This document shows, one piece after another, positions 30,320 to 38,113 of a stretch of DNA of 38,113 nucleotides. The DNA is from Nemertoderma westbladi (taxonomy: Eukaryota > Xenacoelomorpha > Nemertodermatida > Nemertodermatidae). The notes below the pieces were generated by a model. The model was not told the DNA's origin, made no database searches, and saw only the letters and a program-made list of their open reading frames with translations. How positions within the stretch are numbered: position 1 is the first letter of the stretch; every line of letters begins with the position of its first letter. The position numbers and the translations under genes are program-made. The DNA lies in NCBI GenBank assembly GCA_032718475.1, contig JAUCBJ010008768.1, positions 1 to 38,113 on the forward strand, in the 5' to 3' direction.

Positions 30320-30750
30320 GGTTGCATTTTTGGATTTTTTAACTGTATTTTTATACTAGCTAGTGTTTTCACTTTTTGCAGTTTTAAATATTCTCGAACA
30401 TGTCAGTTATTGATTAAAATAAAAATTCATGTTCTAAAACAAACTAGAATAATTTTTATACAAGCTAGTTTTTGGAACAAATTTTTGTCTTATATTTTTG
30501 GATTTTTAACTGTACATTTATACTAGCTAGTGTTTTCACTTTTTGTAGTTTCAAATGTTCTAGAACATGTCAGTTATTGATTAAAATAAGAATTTATGTT
30601 CTAGAACAAATATTTTTTGTTCTAGAACAATTTTCATACAAGCTATTTTTTGGAACAAATTTTTGTTTTTTATTTTTAGATTTTTAACTGAATTTGTATA
30701 CTAGATAGTGTTTTTACATTTTGTTGTTTTCAATGTTCTAGAACATAATG
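30320..30750. repeat. About 2.5 copies of a 173-175-bp unit with TGTTCTAGAACA
   Basis: TTTTTAACTG at about 30336, 30507 and 30682 marks successive units. Each has ACTAGNTAGTGTTTT, then a full or degenerate TGTTCTAGAACA (30556, 30597, 30618, 30734; degenerate near 30390 and 30430). Open frames across it are by-products. Confidence 0.7.
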
Positions 30751-30894
30751 TATGTCTAGAACACAAAATATAATGTTTTTCTATGGTAGCTAGCATATTT
30801 AATCTAGCTAGTGTTTTAAAAAATGTACTACCTAGGCCTATATTTAAGCAGTTTATGACATATTAATGTTCTAAAACATCCCGCTGCAAAAAAA

Positions 30895-33692
30895 TTATTA
30901 TTTTTTTTTTATTCCTCTATACACCTCCAACGAGGTAAAATAACGATATTATCACATATAATTATAGCATAATACATATAGTCGCATAGTTACATACAAT
31001 CACATATAGTTAAATAATATGTTAATACAGCAAATAAGCACAGGGAATAGGAGCACAAATAGTATTTAGTTCGACATAAGTTATGTAATTGCAAGTATGG
31101 GTATTGGTGGGCATGCGGCACATTGTAGTACATGATATCGCTGTGGGCAAGGTAGTAAACAGTAGCTGCAGTAGCAGAGTGGTGAAAGTGTGTGGAAAGG
31201 CTTTTCGTTTGTACAGAGTTTATGGTAAAAACCGTGGTCGGTCGTCCTGACAATGATGTGTCGGTTTGTCTGTTTGGCCAGTTTCCATGTAGATGTAGTA
31301 AATGACGGTCCCATTTCGTAGAGTTCAGAAAGAAAATTATTTTCTCGGTCCTGTCTAAATTCATGGTATTTTTCAATTACACCAGTGTCAAAAATGGTTG
31401 GATATTTTAGTAAAATGTCAGCAATGAATGTTTTCTCCCTGAGTAGGTGCAGCGCCAACGTCGATGAAGCTGATATATATAGACATATATAGATATACAG
31501 CATTCTCTTTATGTGTGTTGTTTTAATTCGGTCTATTTCCTTTAGGTGTGAGAGCTTAAGAAAACGAGCGAATATGGGAAAGGCATATAGGGCAATGGGT
31601 GCAATTTTCATGTGAAATATTCTTAGACCTGTTTCAATGGAAACGAGCTGCAAGTTTGTTATTGATGCAATAATCCTATAGCACTTTTTCTTTTTCGATT
31701 TTATGTGTTCACTGAAGCTGAGTGAAGTTTGTACTGTTACCCCCAGATATTCATACTGGTTGCAGATTGGTACGGTTTGACCCCCGTAAGTAAAGTTATC
31801 AGTACAAGCTAGGTGGCCTCCTTTGCGAAATTTAATTATCTTTGTCTTGTCCATATTAACTTCCATATTATTGTTTATACACCAGGTGTGAGTTATTTCA
31901 AACAAGTCATTTCCTATCCTCTAGGTTAGCTGATTGTAAGGCTGTGGCTATGAATGTAAGTAAGATTTGTATGGCGTGGGAACAAGATCTGCTAGGTCTG
32001 AATCCGAACTGCTCGTCAGGAAAAAGTTGTGAAACAAACAAACGTGCACGAGTATTCATTATGGAAGTAAACGTTTTTAACAGAACTGAAATCCCCCTAA
32101 TAGATATTGGGGTTGTTTATTGCTCCCTTCCCTTTGTAAAGAATCATAATGAGGCTTTCTTTCCAAATAAGCGGTATCCGTCCTAAGTTGAGACACGCGT
32201 TGTATAAAGTCACCAGTATCGTTAGGATAAACGGAATTATTAATTTAAGATGCTCGTAGTAAATCCCGTCTAAACCATTGGATTTCCCATTTGCGGAATT
32301 GTTAATGCTGGCTGTAATTTCATCTTCTGTTATAGGCGAGTTAAACCATTGTTCATCTTGTCGTTCCTCAACAGAGGTTGAAGGAATGGTTGGCGGGTTT
32401 GGGGGGTCAATGGCGGCTCCGACTAAGTTTTGAAAGTGAACCGGGAGTGTGGCTGAGTCAATGGGCGCGACTGTCCGTTTATGCTTCTTGAAAATTAGCC
32501 ATGGCTTGGTCTCAGAACGATCTATCAGAGCCAGTAGCATTTCCTCGCTGTGTGCCTCGCGTTTTCCTTTTATTAACGATTTATATTGTTTGCGAGTATC
32601 CCAGTTGTAGTACTGCTTGTGGAGATCAGAGTTATTTCTAGAACGCATTGCAGAAACCAGTTGGCCTTTACGAGTCCTGCACTCTTGGTCGAACCAAGGT
32701 TTGCCAGAGCGAGAAGGTTTTTTAGCAGGTGTTGAGTCGGTTATTGTCTGAGTTAGTATGTCGGTTGCCCCATTGATATCTGAGCGGTTTAGTTGTTCCT
32801 GTACTGTATGTAGGTTTGGGTGAGTCCGAAACCTTTCTATATCAATTTTCCGAGATAATTGTGGTCTCTCAACAACAGTGCGTGGGTGGGGGAAGTGTAT
32901 ATTAGAGAGTTCTAAAACTGCAGAGACAGCCTGGTGCTTTCGTACTGGATTATTTACAACAGTTGCTTCGGGAAGTATCTGTGGGACTATGCCTGGGTAT
33001 TTAATAAAAATAAGGTCAATAGTGCTTTCCCCCTGGGGAGAAATGTATGTAGAAACATCCGGATTGTTTAAACAAAGGAAACCTGACATTGTGCAGTTCG
33101 TCGGATAGCTCCGTACCGCGAGTGCCGGAGTCCAACCGGCAGTTAAAATCCCCTGAGATAATATTGAAAGGCTGGGGTCCGTGTGAGAGAGGGTGTCATA
33201 TATTGTTAGAATAATTTCCTCCAGAGGGATGTCAGGCGGTAAATAGAGAACGATAAAATATGCGATTAATGTTTTGATAATGATGTATGTAGCAGCCTGC
33301 TTGATGCTGGAAGGATTTAAATGCGATTTGCATAAAACCATAAGACCCCCCGATGGACGTCCCCTAGTTGGTTTGACAGCTGCCTCTGAGAAGCAGTAGT
33401 AATTGGTGGCGTAATGTGAGACATCAGTGTATAGAGTTTCAGTCAGGAGCACTACATCTGCGTTGCTATAAAGTTCAGAGTCGGTCAGAGTGTCTGCTAA
33501 ATATCGAAGTCCCTCCACATTCCATAATCGAACACATACCTTTGTGCTCCGATCCTAGTCCCTGTTGCTAATCTCCGTATTCCTCTGTGTATTTCCTCCA
33601 TCCGTGTTACCGGAACTCTCGCGTTGTTGAAGACGCAACTCCTGTTGGTCTTGTTCACTGAGTCGATAGTTGCGGATAGTGATAGTCCTCAA
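30895..33692 (-). pseudogene. LINE with endonuclease, polymerase core deleted
   Basis: Reading left from 33692: a Gln-rich C-terminal tail of a first ORF ending at TAG 33555; then the APE-type endonuclease, VCVRLWNVEGLRYLAD, VVLLTETL, GGLMVLCK and STIDLIFIKYPG; a linker GKPWFDQECRTRKGQL; and the RT start, ITASINNSANGKSNGLDGIY, then WKESLIMILYKGKG. After a one-base shift at about 32095 it continues GISVLLKTFTSIMNTRARLF and FPDEQFGFRPSRSCSHAIQ to about 31925. There RT motifs A to C, including YADD, are missing. It resumes at NNNMEVNMDKTKIIKFRKGG and YEYLGVTVQ and runs to 31081 with a Cys/His-rich end. The minus-strand 3' end is an A10-TAATAA tail at 30911-30895. The tail and truncated 5' end fit ordinary target-primed insertion followed by an internal deletion. 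Confidence 0.9.
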
Positions 33693-33733
33693 TATTTATT
33701 ATATATTGTACACAAAATTATTATTTATGATAG

Positions 33734-34111
33734 CTAGTGGGGAGGAGTACGGAACTAGTGGGGAGGAGTACGGAACTAGTGGAGAGGAGTACGGAACTAG
33801 TGGGGAGGAGTACGGAACTAGTGGGGAGGAGTACGGAACTAGTGGGGAGGAGTACGGCACTAGTGGGGAGGAGTACGGAACTAGTGGGGAGGAGTACGGA
33901 ACTAGTGGGGAGGAGTACGGAACTAGTGGGGAGGAGTACGGAACTAGTGGGGAGGAGTACGGAACTAGTGGGGAGGAGTACGGAACTAGTGGATAGGAGT
34001 ACGGAACTAGTGGGGAGGAGTACGGAACTAGTGGGGAGGATAACAGAACTAGTGGGGAGGAGTACGGAACTAGTGGGGAGGAGTACGGAACTAGTAGGGA
34101 GGAGTACGTAA
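33734..34111 (+). repeat. 21-bp minisatellite, 18 units
   Basis: Eighteen exact-length units of CTAGTGGGGAGGAGTACGGAA with rare substitutions. Because 21 is a multiple of three, two plus-strand frames stay open as 7-residue repeats. It starts at the GATAGCTAGT word typical of the TGTTCTAGAACA family, just upstream of the 5' end of the minus-strand LINE. Confidence 0.97.
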
Positions 34112-34232
34112 CTATTTTTAGATACTATTTTTTTTAAATGTAGCTAGCAGATATAGCTAATATTCTAAAAAAATATTTTCAGTGTTGCTTAAACATTAAC
34201 ATCAATAACATAATACCAAAAAATAAAAATTA
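34112..34232. other. AT-rich spacer between arrays
   Basis: Contains TAGCTAGCAGATATAGCTA and A/T runs; no gene. Confidence 0.5.
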
Positions 34233-35262
34233 AAACAAAATGTAGCCACGGGCGGAACTATAAGAACAAAATGTAGCCACGGGCGGAACTATAAGTACAA
34301 AATGTAGCCACGCGCGGAACTATAAAAACAAACAAAATGTAGCCACGGGTCGAACTATATGAACAAAATGTAGCCACGGGCGGAACTATAAGAACAAAAT
34401 GTAGCCACGGGCGGAACTATAAGTACAAAATGTAGCCACGCGCGGAACTATAAAAACAAACAAAATGTAGCCACGGGCGGAACTATAAAAACAAACAAAA
34501 TGTAGCCACGGGTCGAACTATATGAACAAAATGTAGCCACGGGCGGAACTATAAGAACAAAATGTAGCCACGGGCGGAACTATAAGTACAAAATGTAGCC
34601 ACGCGCGGAACTATAAAAACAAACAAAATGTAGCCACGCGCGGAACTATAAAAACAAACAAAATGTAGCCACGGGTCGAACTATATGAACAAAATGTAGC
34701 CACGGGCGGAACTATAAGAACAAAATGTAGCCACGGGCGGAACTATAAGTACAAAATGTAGCCACGCGCGGAACTATAAAAACAAACAAAATGTAGCCAC
34801 GGGTCGAACTATATGAACAAAATGTAGCCACGGGCGGAACTATAAGAACAAAATGTAGCCACGGGCGGAACTATAAGTACAAAATGTAGCCACGCGCGGA
34901 ACTATAAAAACAAACAAAATGTAGCCACGGGCGGAACTATAAGTACAAAATGTAGCCACGCGCGGAACTATAAAAACAAACAAAATGTAGCCACGGGTCG
35001 TACTATATGAACAAAATGTAGCCACGGGCGGAACTATAAGAACAAAATGTAGCCACGGGCGGAACTATAAGTACAAAATGTAGCCACGCGCGGAACTATA
35101 AAAACAAACAAAATGTAGCCACGGGCGGAACTATAAGTACAAAATGTAGCCACGCGCGGAACTATAAAAACAAACAAAATGTAGCCACGGGTCGAACTAT
35201 AAGAACAAAATGTAGCCACGGGCTGAACTATAAGTACAAAATGTAGCCATGGGCGGAACTCC
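34233..35262 (+). repeat. 31-bp satellite, 32 units with higher-order structure
   Basis: Units start at ATGTAGCCACGG. Most are 31 bp; those with AAAAACAAACAA are 35 bp. The common order GGGCGG-AAGAAC, GGGCGG-AAGTAC, CGCGCGG-AAAAACAAAC, GGGTCG-ATATGAAC gives a 128-bp higher-order repeat, with occasional extra or missing units. No spacers, so not CRISPR. A two-unit copy lies at 27266-27330. Confidence 0.96.
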
Positions 35263-35784
35263 AACCAAATTTATTAAAATGAATCCAACAAATTTTCAAT
35301 TTTTGCTTATACATACAATACTAATGCGGGTCCTAGTAAACTTCCAAAAGAACCCAAAAAACCCATAAGCATAAGCATCTAAATCTGAAAATAACCGATC
35401 AGTGTATGAGTAATCGGAAAGTATTATTCAATAAAAAAGGAATTCAGACATTCATGCCATCTAGCTAGAGACTGTTTAAAAGATGGTTTCTAAAGTTTCT
35501 CAAAAATCTAATCTTTTGCTCTTATTGATGCCTTTAAATTTTCAATTCGACAGCTTTAAATCCTACAAAGTTGGATCCCCCGCCACCCCACTAACAGTGT
35601 CAGTTCGCAGAGGCTCTGCAAACTTCGTGGCTCGCCCCAAACCCACATAAGATAAGAGTGAAAACAAATCACTCAAATTAAACAGTAGGCTACCTTATAC
35701 TAAATCAGTCGCAGTCTAGAGAAATGCGAGATTATGGTTGAGATACATATTGATAGTTGGCTTAGGCCTACTGTAGATTTTCCA
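35263..35784. repeat. Flank shared with 27.9 kb and inverted copy of the 18.66-kb repeat end
   Basis: 35290-35325 is inverted-identical, with one mismatch, to 27938-27973. ACTTCGTGGCTCGCCCC at 35618 is the complement of the repeat end at 18660. No gene is visible. Confidence 0.6.
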
Positions 35785-36200
35785 ACCAAAAACAATAAAC
35801 GTTTTCCTTAGCAATAGAGGGAAAGGAGCAGGTTACAGACGCGGTATTTTCTAACCAAAACAAAAAACGTTTTCTTTACAGAGGCGGGTTTTTCTAACGA
35901 AAACAATAAACGTGTTCTTTAGTAATAGGCCTACAGGGAAAGGAGCAGGATACAGTGGCGGGGCTTTTCTACCGAAAACAATAAACGTTTTCTTTAGCAA
36001 TACAGGGAAAGAAGCAGGTTACAGACGCGGATTTTTCTAGCCAAAACAAAAAACGATTTCTTTACTGAGGCGGGTTTTTCTAACGAAAACAATAAACGTG
36101 TTCTTTAGCAATACAGAGAAAGAAGCAGGTTACAGAGGCGGGCTTTTCTAACCAAATCAATCAACTATTCCGGTAAGATACAGGGAAAGGAACAAGTATC
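35785..36200 (+). repeat. Tandem repeats around GGAGCAGGTTACAG and AACAATAAACG
   Basis: At least five copies of TTTTCTAACCAAAACAATAAACG-type words alternate with AGGGAAAGGAGCAGGTTACAG. Two copies of a longer unit are offset by about 185 bp (35829 and 36015). Single or inverted copies occur near 3395, 19995 and 21490-21575. Confidence 0.8.
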
Positions 36201-36749
36201 AAGTGTTAGTATTTTAACCTAAACAAAAAAACTACAGTATCTCACATTCCCAATTGAGACAAAAGAGTAGGTTATCTAAAATAGACCACAGTACTAAAAT
36301 TCTGAAATAATTAGTAAATTATTTTTAAGTAAATAGTGATATAGCAAATTTCACAGTATCAGTAAGCCTACGTGTATTGCAGTTCCGCAATATTATTCTT
36401 TCTAGGGTTTAGGCAATACCTTTACACCACTCTTTCATTATACGGTAGGCCTACTGATACAGGTAATGATGGCCTAAGAGAACAGAAGTAGTACCGGAGA
36501 GGTTAAATCGGAAGAATAAAACTAAAAACATGACCAAAAGTCAAAATAAACGGACATAATAAGTGTTTTATAAAGAAAATAAAATTTATTCTTTAAAAAA
36601 AATCCCCTAGGCACCTATGAATCTAACAAAATATGGCCTTTCCAATACACCCATCCACCCACCTCCCAATGGTAGGCGAAATGCCATAAGGGTGTGAAGA
36701 CAAATTCTCAACATCACATGCGCTGTGCTGGAATTCGGAATTCGGGCAA
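36200..36749. other. No gene recognised
   Basis: AT-rich DNA without recognisable coding sequence or clear repeats. Confidence 0.4.
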
Positions 36750-36775
36750 GGGGGGGGGGGGGGGGGGGGGGGGGG
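36750..36775 (+). repeat. Poly-G tract, 26 bp
   Basis: Uninterrupted G run next to a GAATTCGGAATTCGGG word. Length is likely unreliable in sequencing. Confidence 0.95.
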
Positions 36776-36929
36776 AGCGACATGATGACGGTTACGAGAT
36801 ATTAGTGGACCTACTCGAATCCATGGTGGGAACCCTTTCAGGTCAAATGGAAATAAGTAAAACTGATCCGCGGCTGTTTATTAGACAGTGCAAGAATCGA
36901 AGTCATTAGCGTTCATCAAGTCTGCCGTC

Positions 36930-37090
36930 GCTATAGATCTAAAGGATATGGAGAGGGGCATTGAAAGAGTTGTGGTAGGAGTGAGGCGGCGTCTGCAGTT
37001 TGTGTGCTTTGTTTGTTTGTCCACTTCAATGTGCTTTTGTGGCGGCCGGCGATCAAGGCACGCACACCCTGGGTTTCGTCGATGGTGCTC
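36930..37090 (+). pseudogene. RLE-family C-terminal fragment (copy 3), diverged
   Basis: The frame reads DMERGIERVVVGVRRRLQF, then VCLSTSMCFCGGRRS. It aligns with DGMRERGLACVLGGVRRRLQ, then RSSSFCLRGGRR of the copy at 25450-26213. The motif GVRRRLQF is identical. Upstream similarity is lost. Confidence 0.45.
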
Positions 37091-37224
37091 ACTTATTGGC
37101 TTACAATTGTTTGATTCATTTGTATTGTGCTATATTCAGTGATTTTATGCTATGCGATTATTGAATACAGTCGAGTTAAATAAATCTTCAAAACAAATTG
37201 CATTATACAGTACACGCCTATTTC

Positions 37225-37325
37225 GTTCTTTTCGGTTCTTTTGGGTGTTTTGGGGTTCTTTTGGGTAGTTATTTTTGGTTCTATTGGGTTCTTTTTGGTT
37301 CTATTGGGTTATTTTGGGTTTTTTT
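37225..37325 (+). repeat. Degenerate GGTTCTATTGGGTTCTTTT repeat
   Basis: Several imperfect copies of GGTTCTWTTGGGT separated by T runs. No gene. Confidence 0.7.
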
Positions 37326-37384
37326 TTAAACCATGTGACATCCATAACTCCTACGCATGCCACTACCTTAAACAATTTATAACG

Positions 37385-37861
37385 TACGGTGGCTGATTAT
37401 TTCAATTTTTTCAATGTTTTTCACCCGGGTGAAAAACCTTTGTCATCCCGGTAAACCCGGGTATTATATTTATAACTGTTATTAATATAAATGAAGTTTG
37501 ATTGATCGTTTTGTGTAGCCTCATCCAATTTAAATATTCATTCATTCATTCCACACCCCCCCCCCCCCCCCCCCCCCCCCCTGCCATATATGTCCAGTAA
37601 TGGAAATAATCTAAGTATTATGCTTAAATATTATTCTTAAGTTTGTAATATTTTGTTGCTTGATTCATAAATAATAAGTACTGTGACTGTGACTAGTGAC
37701 TTAATTATATGGATCTAATACCCTTCCTCCCTCCCGCCATGAACGAGTGAAAAGGATTTTCACAGGGGTGAAAAGGGATTTTCCTCCGGGTAATAAATGT
37801 ATTTCACCCGGGTGAAAAAAATTAAAAAGGTGAAAATAATTAGCCGCAATCAGCCACCGTA
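37385..37861. mobile_element. 477-bp MITE-like element with 6-bp duplication
   Basis: Ends TACGGTGGCTGATT (37385) and AATCAGCCACCGTA (37861) are inverted repeats. Further in, TTTCACCCGGGTGAAA occurs on both sides (about 37420 and 37802). ATAACG flanks both ends (37379-37384 and 37862-37867). A 26-bp C tract lies at 37556-37581. No transposase. It ends about 75 bp before the tetraspanin paralogue start. Confidence 0.82.
37556..37581 (-). repeat. Poly-C tract, 26 bp
   Basis: Uninterrupted C run inside the MITE-like element. Confidence 0.95.
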
Positions 37862-37937
37862 ATAACGACATATTCAGGCCAACAGTACAATACATAACAT
37901 GAAATAATCTAAATTAACAAAAAAAAACAACTACAGT

Positions 37938-38113
37938 ATGTATCTATTACGTTTCAATTTAACTTCAAAGAGTCGTTTGAAGTTAGTTACCTTGTGCAAG
38001 GTATTATGCGGCAATATTGGGGTATGGGCAATCGGTACGATTGTGTTTGGACTCCATGTAATGTTCGGCAATGGGCGAGCCAAAGATATGACCACAACCG
38101 ATTATGATGATGG
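37938..38113 (+). CDS. Second peripherin-like tetraspanin, 5' end only
   Basis: From ATG 37938 the frame stays open to the window edge (58 full codons plus two bases of the next). After a basic N-terminus it reads VLCGNIGVWAIGTIVFGLHV, then MFGNG. The first gene has VLCGLIGVWAIGMIVFGLYV, then NFNVV. The start codon falls at the matching position, and both genes have CATGAAATAAT- or CATATGAAATAAT-type words shortly upstream. The visible part covers the cytoplasmic N-terminus and the first membrane span; the CCG loop lies beyond the window. Same strand and order as the first gene indicate tandem duplication. Whether it shares the long proline-rich tail cannot be seen. Confidence 0.88.
   Translation, partial: MYLLRFNLTSKSRLKLVTLCKVLCGNIGVWAIGTIVFGLHVMFGNGRAKDMTTTDYDD

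Noticed and set aside
33670-34111. Repeat protein of GEEYGTS units
   Set aside because: Two frames are open equally across a 21-bp minisatellite and there is no flanking coding sequence.
37225-37325. Telomere-like repeat
   Set aside because: GGTTCTATTGGGT units are irregular and do not match TTAGGG or known telomere variants.

Overview
The window looks like a stretch of AT-rich, repeat-dense invertebrate (probably marine animal) nuclear genome. Three things point there: a peripherin/ROM1-like tetraspanin gene, several families of animal-type non-LTR retrotransposons, and PIF/Harbinger-, Ginger- and SINE-like sequences, with frequent AGGCCTA-type words and long poly-G tracts. There are no operons, ribosome binding sites or other prokaryotic signals. 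The species cannot be named from the sequence alone.

Only two host-gene segments are convincing. The first is an intron-poor tetraspanin of the photoreceptor peripherin/ROM1 type at 8629-10255 (+). It is split by one frame change at about 9127-9139, just before the CCG motif of its large extracellular loop. The second, at 37938-38113 (+), is the 5' end of a paralogue that runs off the window. Its first 59 residues align with the N-terminus of the first gene. The window therefore covers a tandem tetraspanin pair whose roughly 28-kb spacer has been filled by mobile and tandem repeats.

Layout. 1-4050: mostly unassigned AT-rich DNA, then a decayed Harbinger element (Myb-like partner reading right, transposase reading left, a tRNA-derived SINE between). 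4050-6673: a perfect 196-bp Harbinger-type MITE, a fragment of an RLE-type retrotransposon, a 16-copy array of a 34-bp unit, a palindrome with a tRNA-like core, a LINE reverse-transcriptase fragment and a 222-bp fold-back. 8141-8323: a palindromic minisatellite. 8629-10526: the tetraspanin and a 3' hairpin. 11550-14112: a LINE on the minus strand, cleanly interrupted by an 846-bp Harbinger-type element with a TAA duplication. 15932-16443: a second tRNA-cored palindrome and a dimeric tRNA-like repeat. 17268-17900 and 20626-21240: decayed coding-like islands that I cannot name. 19155-20312: a Ginger-like element (TGTAA termini, CCGG duplication, integrase-flank exon). 21379-22625: two fold-backs. 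25450-26213: the GC-rich 3' end of an RLE-type LINE. 26875-30750: a 16-bp minisatellite and AT-rich repeats with a TGTTCTAGAACA core. 30895-33692: a LINE with an endonuclease but a deleted polymerase core. 33734-36200: three successive tandem arrays. 36750-37861: poly-G, a third RLE-family fragment and a MITE with a 6-bp duplication. 37938-38113: the tetraspanin paralogue.

No gene network can be read from so few host genes. The recurrent theme is structural: many elements are palindromic or are built from repeats of their own ends. In several cases (the 34-bp array, the 846-bp element, the tRNA-cored palindromes) the repeat unit seems derived from a transposon terminus or a tRNA.
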